The position numbers and the translations under genes were made by a program. The notes under the pieces are model-generated. The model was given only the letters and a program-made list of their open reading frames with translations, was not told the DNA's origin and did not search any database. From Sporothrix humicola (lineage: Eukaryota; Ascomycota; Sordariomycetes; Ophiostomatales; Ophiostomataceae), in assembly GCA_021396245.1 (NCBI GenBank), contig WNYE01000070.1:1-64000 (forward strand): a stretch of DNA of 64,000 bases, in the 5' to 3' direction. Shown here piece by piece: positions 12,527 through 24,601 of the stretch. Within the stretch, counting starts at the first letter, position 1. Each line of letters starts with the position of its first letter.

Positions 12527-14105
12527 TTAGTCCACCTGCTTCTCGCACCCAATACGGCCCAGCAGCTCTTTGCGGTCGCTGTGGTGGCCCGGCAGGCTGA
12601 CGCCGGTCGTGGTGGAGGCGGCGCGCTTGACGCCCGTGCGGCGCTCCCAGCCCTTGAGGTCGAGCGCCTCGACGCCGACCTCTTCCTCGAGGGGCGCGAC
12701 GCCGTCGCCGTCTTTCTCGCCAAAGAACTCGTCGTCCTCCTCTTCTTCTTCCTCTTCGTCCTCATCATCCGAGCGGGTGTCGTCGGCGCCGCTGCCGCGG
12801 ACGACGCGGATGGCGACCTGGACGATCATAAAGAACCAGACGATGATAATCAACTCCAAGAACAGGAGCATCGACAGGAACCCCCACTTGACGGCCGCGT
12901 TGTAGCAGACGGCGCCCTCTGAGTCGACGAGGGGCTCGATCAGAAAGGCGAGCTTGTTGCTGGTGGCGTCGCTCAAAAAGGGCACGACCTTGGAAATGGT
13001 CGAGGTCAGCGACGAAATCTCGTCGGGGCCGACGGGAACACCCAGCGGGCTGCCGTTGGCGGCGCCCTTGAAGCAGCCGACGGGCATAATGTCCGGGGTC
13101 TGGCGCCAGACGGAGTAGCAGATCATGCTGAAAAAGACGTGGCGGCACACGAACCAGCTCAGCATGAACGCGCCGAACGTCACATCACAAATGCTCGTGT
13201 ACCCCAGGTACTTTTGGCACTTGGCGAGCGGCAAAAAGAAATCGCTAATGTCCATCAGGATAAGAATGACGTTGGCGACGGGCGTGTGGCGGTAGCGGTA
13301 GGAGGCGGCGATGAGCGAGACGGTCACAAAGTGGTGGGTCAGCATCTGCCAGTGGTCCTTGCGGCGCTCCTCAATGTTGATGACGATGATCTGCTGGAGC
13401 CAGAAGGCGAGCTGCACCAGGATGTAGGCCTTGAGCAGGCCGGGCATCTCGCGGCCGGGCCAGTGCGTCCACAGGTTCTTCATGTTGAGGTAGTAGGGCG
13501 AGTAGTAGTACAGATAGACGCCGAGCGGAAAAAAGACGGTGTAGACAATCACGAGCCAGGCCTGCTCGGCAAAGCGCGTAATGGGCTTCTTCTTCTCGAG
13601 GCCCTGGCTGCGGGCAAAGGGCGACAGGATGTAGTCCATGGTGCTGGCGCGGAGGCCGGTGAAGAGGACGATCAGAAACAAGACAAAGGGCACATCGTCG
13701 GGGCCGAGGTTGTACTGGCCGGTGGCCGGGTTGTGGTAGGACAGCGTAAAGAACTTTGTGGTGTGGACGCGGGCGCGGGGGAAGAGCGTGTGCGTGAGGA
13801 TGAGGAGGGCAAAGAGGTTGGCAGAGAGGCCTACAGAGTTAGCGGTGTTCATGATATCCTTGGTTCGTCCTGGAGTTCTCACCCGTTTGGTTGTTCACCA
13901 GCCAGCGTGTAAACTGCTTCATGGGCGTCTCCTGTTTCCGCTTGCGGCGCAGTGGCAGAGCGCTGCTGGGCGTCTGCGTCTTGTATGCCGGCGTGGGCGT
14001 AATTGGTTTGCTGGTGGAGGATTTGGAGATGCTATTCGCAGACCGCTTGATATGCGGTGGCAGCGGCACGGTAGTCGGCCGGGCGCTGCTGGCGACGGCG
14101 GCCAT
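12527..14105 (-). CDS. Ceramide synthase (LAG1/LAC1 family, TLC domain)
   Basis: Sphingoid base N-acyltransferase of the ER. Exons 14105-13883 and 13830-12527 (52-nt intron, GTGAGA...TGTAG) encode 508 residues; the junction restores WLVNNQTGLSANL, typical of fungal Lag1 proteins. A basic, Ser/Thr/Pro-rich N-terminus (1-70) precedes several hydrophobic segments. The Lag1 motif is intact: two adjacent His at 240-241 and the downstream LMDISDFF with Asp 268 and 271, the residues required for catalysis in the family. The C-terminal cytosolic tail is strongly acidic (about 424-445), with Ser 428 followed by Asp-Asp-Glu-Asp, a CK2-type site. CK2 is known to regulate yeast Lag1/Lac1; regulation here is inference. 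Fungi carry two or more paralogs with different chain-length preference, and I cannot tell which one this is. Confidence 0.95.
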
Positions 14106-16020
14106 GTCTGGGGAGAGGGGGAGGTATGTAGAGGTTGAAGGAGTTTGTGAGGATGGTCAATGCCTGTTCTGGTGTCAGAACGGCGATTGTAGCTTGCGAT
14201 TGGGGTAGCCTCGAGGCTGTTCGTCAGTGTCGAATCAGAGGAGAAGCTCGAGGTAGGGAGGTCGTCGAAATGTCGAAATGTCTCGCTGTCAAAGCGAGGG
14301 CGAGGAAAGCAGAATGACGATAAAACGACGTATACGACGAATGGTGAACGACAAAGTTCAATGTCCTCAACCAGGAGGAATAGAGGAACAGAGGAATAGG
14401 AATTGGAAAGCAACTTCAACAGCGTCAATGGCAGCGCAGAAAACAGCCACAGCCCGGGAAACAGCAAGACAGTAGCAGTACGTCGAACTCCGTAAAGCAG
14501 GACCAATGCAGCTGCAAAAGGTCGATCTGTTCTTCTTTTGCTTCTTTTGCTCCTTTGGCTCCTTTTGCGTCTTGTTTCTTTTCCTTCTTTTGTTGTAGGT
14601 CGTAGTCGTCGGTCTCCCAGCCTCCTGAATTGGGGCAAAAGCCGGGCGGTGTCGCTGAAGACAGAAAGATGGTTCGACAGGGGTTACTGTATGTGGGAGA
14701 GTGGGAGGGTGTCCAATAGTGGCGTCCTCTTCGTTTGTTGAGAAGCTTGGACGTGGAAAAGTCGAGGTGTCAAGTCGAAGTCAAAACGTCGAGAAGCAAA
14801 AGTCGAGATGCAGAACGCAAGATCCAAGGTCAAGACCAAGATCAAGATCAATAGTCCGTCTTTCTCTGCCGTCCCTTGCTCGTATCTTGTATCTTTTGCC
14901 TTTCTCTCCTTTCTTGAAAGCCCACAAAGAACTTGACCAGAGTGTTTCAATCAATTCGTCGCACGGCGGAGCAGTGGGTCTGTTCGCTGGATCGTTTCTT
15001 GGAAAGTGGTTCTGAAAATGGTTCGGGGGATCCAGGTCGTCTTTCGTCTCTGTAAGTACCCTCTTTCACAAGGGTTTTTTTCGTGTGCCGGATGTCGTTT
15101 TTTCGCTCTGTGTGTCTCCAGTAGGCGGTGAGAATTGAAGGTCAATCGAATCGGCGCCGTCCAGTTCCAGGGTCACAGGCCAGCCGGCTCTGGCCCCTCC
15201 CCCTTGAACGAAAAAAGGGACGCTAGTGCGAGTTCCCGTGCTTGTGATTGGCTGGCCGGCTTTGTTGAGGTGGGAGTTGGGGAGGGGGATTGACGGGAGA
15301 AACGAGAAACATGAAAACTAAAAAAGATGGACAGACAGCGGGACCTGTTCTGGTATTTCCCAGTGTCTTTCTGGTGCCTTTTGCTAATAAGACCAGCGAC
15401 AGCAGACAAAGGCTGGCAGGAGTTTTTAGCAGGCCGATTTTAGGGCGGGGGAGCTCCGTGCTAGCAGGGCCAAAAATAAGTCAAAAAAGGGGCAACCAAC
15501 AAAAGGCACGTTTTTTACACCTTCCTCGAAAAAGAGGGATTCGTCCCTGTTTCTCAGTTGGCGCTGGTCTCCCACAGGTCCTTTGTTGGTTGCAGCTTCC
15601 ATTTCAGGGACTCGCTTCCTTATCTAGTTGCTTTGTGCCATTGTCACAGGCACCATACGACACTTTCGAGGGAAGACAGAGCTCTTTCTGAGTAAGTCAC
15701 AGCTTAACGCTGCTTGTTGCTCCTTCCTTTGAGCGCGGCTACAAGAGTATCTTGCCGACTGTAACGCAGTGCGCGGAAGGACCAAGCTCGTAGTTCTTAT
15801 TTTTATTTTCTCTGCGGTGCGTCGCAACTTCCCCGCCGTGTGAGACTGACGGGCTGCGAGCATGGCAGGAAGACAAAAGACGAAAGCAAGAATCGCTCCT
15901 GCCGCGCATGGCCTCCGTCGTCGCTTCCTTCCCCGCTTCCCGTCCACGGGTGTGAGCTACTAGAAACGGAAAGAGATGGTCGTGCTTCTGCTCAGCAACA
16001 AGATGAGATGTGGTATCTAG

Positions 16021-16044
16021 CGAGAGAACGAGAGAACGAGAGAA
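16021..16044 (+). repeat. 8-bp tandem repeat, 3 copies (CGAGAGAA)
   Basis: Three perfect consecutive CGAGAGAA units lie in non-coding DNA. No function is apparent. Confidence 0.85.
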
Positions 16045-16931
16045 GCCAGCGCCGGGCCGCGGCTGCCTCTATCTATGCCTCGTCTCCCCTCTCATAGCCG
16101 CTATCTAACCACAAATGCAACAAGTCTACAGAGGGAGCCGAAAGGGCCACTGTATTTCTGGGTCTTGGCAACGATGGCGCACTAGAGCTTGCATGAGAGG
16201 CAAAATTGAAGGAAAGAGGTTACGGCGGTGAGAAGGACTCCATTTACACAAGGCAGCCGCGTTTCTCCCTTTGCGAATTTGAGCTCCACAGCAGCAATCA
16301 GGCGCGATCTTTGGAAGGAGCCGCGATGCAAAGTTCATGACCAGATGGAAAGAGCGCCTGCAGCAGAAAAACAGAAAACTTGTCAATTTCTTTAAAGTCA
16401 ACATCCCCACGAAACAAGAATCGAAACGGGGGCTACTGCGGTACCACGGGACGGGTCTGCGGAGCGGGGGAGTCTTTTCTTTTTTTTTTTGCGTCTGCCC
16501 TTCTGGCTGTTTAAGGGTCTGGCAGCCCTCCCATGTGCCTGTCCAAGGCTTCTCCAATGAGAATCGGACTTTTCAACACGCAGGAATTGCCCGCGTGTGT
16601 GCGTCCTGAGTGCATACGACGTTCGACATACGACATAAGGTCGATGCAGCCCGTCTCCTTGAGGCTGATTCCCCAACAAAATTAAGAGAGAGAGGAGAAT
16701 AACAGCCATCACACGATGCAGACTGCAGGGCACCAAAACATAAGACTCATATATGGGGAGCACCCACGAACCGCTCCTGCTTCATAGGGTTATTCGTACT
16801 TTGTTCTTGCCGGAAATGTTGCTTCAACAACGGCCACAAATAATGTGCTGACCACCTTGAGGGTCGTAGGATCAACTTACACGGCGACGACAAGCGTCGC
16901 CACTGGGCTGTCGCAGACTTCTAAATGAAAA

Positions 16932-16963
16932 CACGTGACCTGAATATATTAAAGTCACATGAC
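16932..16963. promoter_or_regulatory. Paired E-box-like elements CACGTGAC / GTCACATGAC
   Basis: CACGTGAC at 16932-16939 is a Cbf1/bHLH-type core. It is followed after 14 bp by the near-palindrome GTCACATGAC at 16954-16963. Both lie about 275-305 bp upstream of the Bax-inhibitor family start codon. Binding by a bHLH factor is inference from the motif. Confidence 0.4.
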
Positions 16964-17236
16964 TTGATTCCAAACACGGCTCGGTCTTAGCGCCGACACT
17001 GCCTCGCCTCCCCGCGCCACTCGTCATTAGGCAACTGGAACGCCCCAGCGCCCCGTGATTTGTTAGATCCAGAGCCTTCTTCGACAGGCGAACTTGACGA
17101 CGTTCTTTTCCTTCTTCATCGTGTTTCAGTCAACGGTCATCGATCACCAACAGTCGTCGACAGTCGTCAACCAACGGTCACATCATCTCGACTCTAATAT
17201 TTCACGATTCCCTCCACCTCCACCACCACCTCCACA

Positions 17237-18159
17237 ATGAGCAACGCAAAGTACGCCCCGGCGCCGGCCGTCGATCCCGAGGAGCACCTCGACTACACGC
17301 AGGCGCCGCCCTCGTACCAGGCCGAGGCCAGCGCGAGCGCCCGCGCCGCCGCTGACGACGACCACGAGCGCCTGTTTTCGGGCGCGCCGCGTGCTAGCGC
17401 GGACGGCTTTGGCGACGACAGCGACCTGCCGGACGACTTCAAGTTTGGCGGGTCCGTGGCCGAGGCCACCGTCAGCATCCGCAACCAGTTTGTGCGCAAG
17501 GTGTACGCGATCCTGACGATCCAGCTGCTGGCCACGAGCGCTCTGGGCGCCGTCAGCTTCCTGAGCGAGGGCTACCGCAAATGGATCCAGTCTCACCCGG
17601 CTCTCGTCTTTGTTTCGGTAAGTCCGCCCGTGTGCCCCATTGTTATTGTTCATCGCTGACAACATAGCTCTTCGGTGCTATGGGCTTCCTCGGCCTCACC
17701 TACTGGAAGCGCAAGTCGTATCCCGCGAACCTGCTCTTCCTCGCCGGCTTCACGCTGCTCGAGGCCTACAGCATTTCGGTCATTGTCTCGTTTTACGAAG
17801 TCGGCATCGTCTTGAACGCCGTCGTCCTGACGGCCGGCATTTTCGTGTTCCTCACCCTGTTCGCTTGCCAGAGCAAGTACGACTTTACGTCGTGGGCGCC
17901 GTTCCTGTTTGGCTCGCTGTGGGCGCTGATCCTCTTTGGCTTCATGGCCATGTTCTTCCCCTACAGCTCCACCACCGAGCTGATCTACGGCGGCATCACC
18001 GCCCTCGTCTTCAGCGGCTACATTCTGGTTGACACCCAGATGGTCCTGCGCAAGCATCACGTCGAGGAGGAGATTGCCGCCGCCATCAGCCTGTACCTGG
18101 ACATTATCAACCTGTTCCTCGCCATTCTGCGCATCCTCAACAGCCAGCAGAACAACTAA
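17237..18159 (+). CDS. Bax inhibitor-1 / TMBIM family membrane protein
   Basis: Exons 17237-17617 and 17668-18159 (50-nt intron, GTAAGT...CATAG) encode 290 residues. The first 75 residues are hydrophilic and acidic, with a proline-rich YTQAPPSYQAEA stretch as in Lifeguard-type members. From about residue 80 the BI-1 domain starts with SIRNQFVRKVYAILTIQLL and continues through about seven membrane spans. It ends with YLDIINLFLAILRIL, the conserved terminal motif region of the family. Members sit in ER, Golgi or vacuolar membranes, act as pH-sensitive calcium leak channels and modulate cell death and ER stress; the yeast homologue is Bxi1/Ybh3. The length is normal and nothing is missing. Localisation here is inferred. 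Confidence 0.95.
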
Positions 18160-19285
18160 ACGGTAGGCGTCGCAATCTGGATGATGGACACGACAGAAAA
18201 AAGAAAGAGGAGGAAAATGAAAAGCCACAGTCACTGCTGCGGCTCACGGTATAACAACGACCACTAATACATAGGGGAGAAGACAGACTGGATATTTGTT
18301 CAGTCTTCTACCTGATTTGGCAAGGAACGCCAACTTGGTCAACTGGGTTTCTACTTCTTCATAACCGGGTGCTCTTCCGAGTACCTTTTATTTCCTTGAG
18401 TCTCTTCTTTGTATGCCTATTTGATGTTTTCACTCCCCGTCTTTTTACTCGTTACTAGCATTTGCACATATTTTATTCCTTTGTTTTTGTTACCACTCGC
18501 ATTTTTTGGATAATTGCAACTATCGTTTCAACCAAAACAAACACTTGGCTTCTACATGTATCGTGAATATTATCTATCGTATTACCATTCATTGTATACT
18601 GCCATTCGTTGGTGCTTTACTTTGCATCGTTTTTATCACCATAGCATAGTGCAAACATATCTAAATAGGCTAAGAAGTATTGAATTGGGGATATCTGCAT
18701 TAGAAATCTCATAGGAAAGAATAATAACAACACGCACTACAAAAAAGGAATGAGACAACTAAGGAATAAGAAAAGACAAAAAAGGCAAAAGCAAATGGGG
18801 TAAAGGGTAAAAATCAGCCAATGCCCGACCGCAGATTAAACGCAAACAGACAAAAACATAAAGTAAAAAGAGCAAACAAGACAAGAGGCTGGGCGGGGGA
18901 TTAAGAGAGTTCGTTGCCCATGTGGTCCACTCGTCCTGAAGCTCTTTCAACCTGCAAGACACAGACTCTAAAGTCAATGAAGACCCTCGGTTCCGTCTTC
19001 AGGTTGCAAACAGCTTGCATAGAACTGCTCTCCTTTTCAAGACCCGCCTCGTCGTAAGTTTCATGTAATTGAATGCCCCCGGAGTGATTCAAACCCAAAA
19101 ATAAAGTATACCGGCGACGGCATGCTTTAACTCTTTTTTTAGAAGCCGCTCAAAAATATCGGATCTCAACGCCGTGTGCTGGTATTTGCAACGAAACCCA
19201 ATCTCCCCTTTTGGTCCGAGCTTTGCTGGTGAGGCAAAAGACTTGGTGGGCATTACACCACAATCTCCTTGGTGTCCGGCAGCTT
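18160..19285. other. Convergent 3' intergenic region, 1.1 kb
   Basis: Region between the stop codons of the Bax-inhibitor family gene (+) and the septin (-). It is AT-rich with T-rich then A-rich tracts, consistent with two 3' UTRs and poly(A) signals. No gene is seen. Confidence 0.6.
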
Positions 19286-21132
19286 CTAGTTGCCGTCGTG
19301 CTCGCCGTTGGCCTCCAGGGGGGAAGCTGCCTGCTGTCTCTCGGCAACAGCGGCGGCCTCGCGCTGCATGCGGGCCTCGATCTCGCGCAGCTGGGACTCG
19401 CGAGCCAGGAGCTCTTGGCGCTTCTCGTTGATTTCGCGTTGCACCTTGACCTCGATCTCGCGGAGCTTCTCCTCCTCGCGGCGGAGCTGCTCCTCCTTGA
19501 GACGGACGGACTGGGAGGCAAGGTCCTCGGGGTTCATCGAACTGTCACTTTCGCGGTTGTTAGCATCGAAACAATATGGGCAGGTCGGAACTTGGGATAT
19601 TCCAAGCAAAGGGAATGATGGAATGAATAGAGGGGAACGTACGCTCCGGCACCACCCTCGACACTCTTGCTAAGCTTCTCGGTACGGTAGTTTTCGTAAA
19701 GGAAATCGTGCGTGATCTCCTTCAGATCAGCCAGATGGCTGTGGAGCAGGGCCGAACGAATGGCCAAAAAGTCGGAGTGACGCGGGTTGTCGACCTCGAC
19801 AACACCCCATGGGTACTGACGAGCGCGCACTTTGCGGCCGCCGATCTCGATAATGTCCTCGGAGCCGACAATAGCGAAAGGCATCAGACCACGGAGCTCG
19901 GCGTTCTCCTCGACGGTGTCCTCGTCATCCTCCTCAATGTCGTAGGGGAAGTTGTAGACGGGGATGCGGTAGTGCTCAATGTCCTCCATGACAAGCTTCT
20001 TCGACTCGGCAAGCTCAGCGGGCGTCAGCGAGTCGGCGCGGCCGATGACGGGGATAACGTTGACACGGGGGGCAAGGCGCTTCATGAGCTCAATGTCGAG
20101 CTCGCGGAGACTGAGTCGGTGTTAGCTGTGGTTCTGGTAGGTAATGGGGGGTGAAATGGAACCTGCTATAGCAGGACCACGCAAGGCTGAAGCAACTTAC
20201 CCGTGACCGGTAGGGGTGATAAAGTAGAGGAGCGCGTGAACGCGGTTGTCTCTGAAGCGGGGGTTACGCTTGATGCGGGACTCCTCAGCCAGAATATCAT
20301 CGTACTGTCTCTCGAGGTAGCCGACAATCTCGGAGAAGCTGTGGATGTGTTAGCAGACTGGACGATATAGAAGCAGTCATTGAGATGCAGAACGTACCTG
20401 GCCTCGTTGTCAATCTGGTCGCCGAAGCCGGGGGTGTCGACAATGGTCAGGGAAATGCGGGTGCCCTCCTCATCAAGCTCAAGCTCTGTGTAACGTTTGT
20501 CAGTATGTGGCTTGTCCGCATTGGTCATCAATGGCGGTCGCGGTGACGGTGAGATGTATGCGTACCGACGGTGACGGGCTTGATCTTGACGCCCTCCTCG
20601 ACGTGAGCGGTGTTAGCGTCGTCCGACTCCTTATGCGTCAAGACGCCCTTGCTGCACAGTGTGTTGACAAAGGTAGTCCGGCCTGTGAATGCGCGAGGCG
20701 CAGATGGTTAGTCGACTGTTGTCTGGTCTGATGCCCAGCATTGCTTTGTCCAACTGGTCTGTGCCATTCTAGCTTCCTTGGGGGGTTCCTCGATTGAGAA
20801 ACAAGCTCCAGCTCAATTGCGAAATGTGAATGCACCAGCAACAAACTTACCAGTTCCTGAGGCACCGCAGACCATCAGGCAGAACTGAATGCCCTTCTTG
20901 ACATTCTTCTTGCGACGGATCATCTTCTGTGGTTGGGGGAAAACAGCCAATGTTAGCAACAGAACTGAGGCCGTTCAGGGGTAGTTCAAAAGTCCGGCTC
21001 GGACAGTGTTTATGATGCTCAGTCTCTCGATAATCTGGGAGCATAAAAAGTACTCCAGAACAACTTGATGGAGCTTGAACACATGTCCGGTGAGGCAGAA
21101 CTAGAGTGTGGACGTACGGCAGGCGACGACAT
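19286..21132 (-). CDS. Septin, probably Cdc11/AspA type
   Basis: Seven exons on the minus strand: 21132-21118, 20926-20851, 20682-20566, 20485-20398, 20338-20201, 20110-19643, 19541-19286. Every junction keeps frame, giving 385 residues. Exon 1 encodes only five residues. A basic stretch (8-16) precedes the G domain: G1 is GASGTGRTT (26-34) with Arg 32 in place of the usual Lys, G3 is DTPGFGD, and G4 is GRAD in place of AKAD. A septin-unique element follows, and the C-terminal 60 residues form a Glu/Arg-rich coiled coil. Septins assemble into hetero-oligomeric filaments at septa and hyphal branch sites. The short N-terminus, the degenerate P-loop and the coiled coil favour the Cdc11/AspA subgroup over Cdc3, Cdc10 or Cdc12; the subgroup call is inference. 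Confidence 0.92.
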
Positions 21133-23009
21133 GATGCCGGTTTAAAAAGGGGCTGAGGACGCTTGTTTGGCGGGAAAATGTCGACTTTCTGGGGTGTAGA
21201 AGAAGAACTTGTCGAAGCAGACGGGCAATTGCTCGATGTTTCGACCGAAGGAAGTGTTTCGTTTCGACCTCGAAGTGCGCAGTGGGGAGGGAGAAAAAGA
21301 AAGTGGGCGAGAGTTTTGTTGTGTGATGTTTTGTGTTTTGTTTTGCGTGCAACTTCGAGGAAGGGGGGACGCAGGAAAGTTCAGGAGGTACGGATTGGGA
21401 TACGTTCAATTTAATTTTAAGGAGGCGGTGGCCGTCGAAGGAGGAAAGAAGGGGGGACCACTGGATCAGAGAGGGGAGTGGGGAGCCCAGAAAGAACGGG
21501 AAAGAACCCAAGGTCGCAACCCAGCAAAAAGAAATAAGGAAGGGACCTCCCAGCAAAATTAGGGGCAGCTTTCACAGCACGGCAATTTCAGTGGGCAAGA
21601 GCGACCTGCAGCCACAACAGCGGCTGCACGATACTCAATGGTATCGACGGGAGCGTCCCCCAGTTGACAAGCGAGTCAGGGGGAAGGAACACATCGAGCA
21701 ACCTCTGCCGTGGATCGCAATTGGGGAAAGAGCGCCCAACGTCGAAGGCAAGTGCCAACGACAAGCTGTTTAAGAGGCACTAAAAGGGACCTAGGAACCC
21801 CTAAAACACAGATGCGCCCCCGAGACCCCCAAGGAAGTCAATAGCTGGCCGTTGCCAGCAACTGTCGTCCACTCAGAAGTTGATAAAGTGGGGACCCGTG
21901 CACGGAGCGCAGGACGAGCACGGCTCCAGTCGCACACCAGCAAAGCAAAATTCAGGGGGGAAGCAGCACCGACCGGCTTATTTTCCACGCGATGGCTCGA
22001 ATAGGGAAGGCGCTCCAAGTCCGAAAAAGGGGGGAAGCCGCTCATGGCCTCTTTGTGTCCAAGGCGGTCTGCAAGGAAACTGAGAGGAGACCTGAGGTTT
22101 GCGCCGTGTCCTTTTGGCGTGTGGACTCCTTTTTGCCTTTTGCAAGCGCTAGAAATCGGGGGAAAGAAGCTTGGGCGGGAAACTCGACGCAAGGACGAGA
22201 TAGAGTGCGTCAAACACAAGTCTATTTGATAGGCGGGTTTTCAGAGTGTATATCGAACAGGGGCAATATGGCATTTCCCGAACAGGAAAGAGCTGCTGGC
22301 GGCTGGCAAGGGAACGGTGCTGGAGGCTGGCAGCTGGCAAGTGCTGGCCATTTGTCATGGCACCTGCCGCTGTTGAACGTTCACATGCGCTAGCTTGGGG
22401 TGGTGACGCGTGACAAGAGCTCCAACCAGCAAGAAGCAAGAACCCGACTAACAACCTCTTTCCAATTTTGCCTAACAACGTCCATTCTCAACTCTTCTTC
22501 ATCATCTATCCATCTTCTCCCGAGATTGGGCTCTGCATCAACTACATTGTCGGCCAACAAGCGCAGGTGCCTCTTCCAAGGCGCACTTTCCCACCAGGCT
22601 GGAGCGGAGAATGCTTCGACATGGATACGCGCGATTCGCAGACTCCGAATACCGTTAGGCCACCAATACCCACTTGAAGGAGGGGAAGCTTTTCTACCTA
22701 CACCAAGCTCATCGACCTTTATTTCTGCATCACTTGCTCGTCGAGGGCACGAAATCTTCGTGTTGATTCACTGTTCATCTGCCATTGGCGGTTGCTTCCC
22801 TGCGTCTTGCTGCCGTTTCAAAAACCTGGCTCCACAGGCCAGGCAGCTAGAGCCTAGAGCAGTGTCCTATTTCATTATCAACTTCACTTCGCCCCACAAC
22901 TTCTGATTTACATCTCCATGACATCGGACAGCTCCGATTGAATTCACGATAGACACCTTGAGCTTCATCCACTAGTTTTCTTTACGGCAATATCCATCTA
23001 CCCGGAAAA
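21133..23009. other. Divergent intergenic region, 1.9 kb
   Basis: Shared upstream DNA of the septin (-) and the PROPPIN gene (+). Open frames here show no codon bias or domain. No RNA gene or repeat is recognised. Confidence 0.6.
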
Positions 23010-24316
23010 ATGGATGCACGCAGCCCTATCGAGGGCTCTAGCAATGTTCTTGCTCTGGCAGCATCCTTTAATCTGGCCTGCGACTGCTTTGTCGTCGGCA
23101 CTAACACAGGACTACGAGGTAAGCTCTCTTCTACTTCGAACTTCTCGAATTACTCTAACCTCCTCCGACAATAGTCTTTGACGCAGCTACATGCAAAGTC
23201 CTGGCGAAGCGGGCGTTCAAGGAGGGCAAAGGCGGCGTGGGCCTCATCCAGATCGTTGGACGCACCAACATCATCCCGCTTGTCGGCGGCGGGCGCCAGC
23301 CCGTGCACGACCGGCTCCGGGTCGTAGTCTGGGACGAGAAGCGCGAAAAGTTCACGCGGGAAGTGGCCTCGACGCGGCCCATCCGCGGCCTGCGTGTCAT
23401 CGGCCAGAAGCTCGTTGTCATTACCGACGAAGAAGTCAGCATCTACAATATCAGCAACCAGCCCTTCCTCGAGCAAAAGTATACGACAACCGCCAACCCG
23501 GATGGCCTGTGTGCTGTTTCCCGAACGCATTTCGCCATCCCCGGCCAGGTCGCCGGCCACGTCAAGGTCATCCACAACGAGACGCATGAAGTCAGCATTA
23601 TCCCGGCTCACTCATCGGAACTGGCCGCAATCGCCTTGAGCCGCGACGGTTCCCTGCTGGCGACAGCAAGCGAAAAGGGCACGCTCATCCGTGTCTTTCT
23701 GACATCGAATAATGGCCGTGTGGCTGAGCTGCGCCGCGGTGTCGACCAGGTCTCCATCTTCTCGCTAGGCTTCAACCCTTCAGGCACGCTGCTGGCGTGC
23801 ACGTCAGACAAGGGCACTCTGCACATCTTTGACATCCCGCACCAGACTGCACCCGATGCCTTGGGTGGTGGAACGGTTAGCAGACAGCCCAGCGGAGTGC
23901 CATCCGATGTTGGCGGCGAATGGACCTACGAGGAGTCGGAAGGTGGAGTGTCGTTCTCGTCCGACCAGAGAGCCGACGCAACTCGCGGCGGAGACAGTGG
24001 TGGTGGTCGCTGGGGTGTCCTCGGCAAGCTGCCGTTTATGCCAAAGTACTTCCGCGACACCGTCTCGTTTGCGAGTGCCGAATTTGCCCTGGACGACGGC
24101 CCCAAACGGGCCCGCGAGGCTGACGAGGCATTGGCCATGAGACGCTCTCGACTCCCTCAAGGCATTGTAGGTTGGCCGAACGAGACCACAGTGGTTGTTC
24201 TTGGGACTGGCGTCGGGCCCAAGTACGAGCGTTTTGTGATATCGACCGGTAACGAAGGCCAGCGTGTCTGCGTCCGCCAGGCTTGGGCCAACTACCTCAA
24301 CATGGATTTGTCCTAG
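23010..24316 (+). CDS. PROPPIN / WIPI beta-propeller (Atg18-Hsv2 family)
   Basis: Exons 23010-23118 and 23175-24316 (56-nt intron) encode 416 residues. The protein reads as a seven-bladed WD40-like propeller. The phosphoinositide-binding signature is LRRG at residues 222-225, within ELRRGVDQVSIFSLGF. Family members bind PI3P and PI(3,5)P2 through the two arginines and act in autophagosome or vacuole membrane remodelling. LRRG followed by the SDKGTLHIFDI strand resembles WIPI3/WIPI4/Hsv2 more than Atg18, which usually has FRRG. A glycine- and serine-rich insertion of about 55 residues after that strand is probably the 6CD membrane-insertion loop. The start is the only ATG that gives the N-terminal blade (NVLALAASFN... 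TNTGLRVFD). Convergent with the splicing-factor gene, 285 bp between stops. Confidence 0.92.
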
Positions 24317-24601
24317 AAGACAAGTTTTGCTTTTACTTCTGCCTAGTTCCTTGCTTTCGTTGCTGTTATATTCTTTGCTTTTATTTGATTTCCGGGTAGC
24401 GGACGGAGTTCCTTGGTGTTTGGGTAAACTTTAGATTATCTTTCAGCCTCTACGGCTTGGCGTTACTGGGTATACTGCCGCATTTCACAGGAGTCTGGCT
24501 CCAAAGTTACATACCAGATCATTGTTTGGTTTATGCTAAATAAATATAATTAGAGGAACTTGCAAACACGCTATGAGTTCAAACAAATATTATGCCATGT
24601 A

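Larger units (their letters stand above)
14106..17236. other. Divergent intergenic region, 3.1 kb
   Basis: Shared upstream DNA of ceramide synthase (-) and the Bax-inhibitor family gene (+). No coding frame is supportable. It contains a 3 x 8-bp array at 16021 and two E-box-like elements near 16.93-16.96 kb, about 300 bp before the downstream start codon. Confidence 0.6.
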
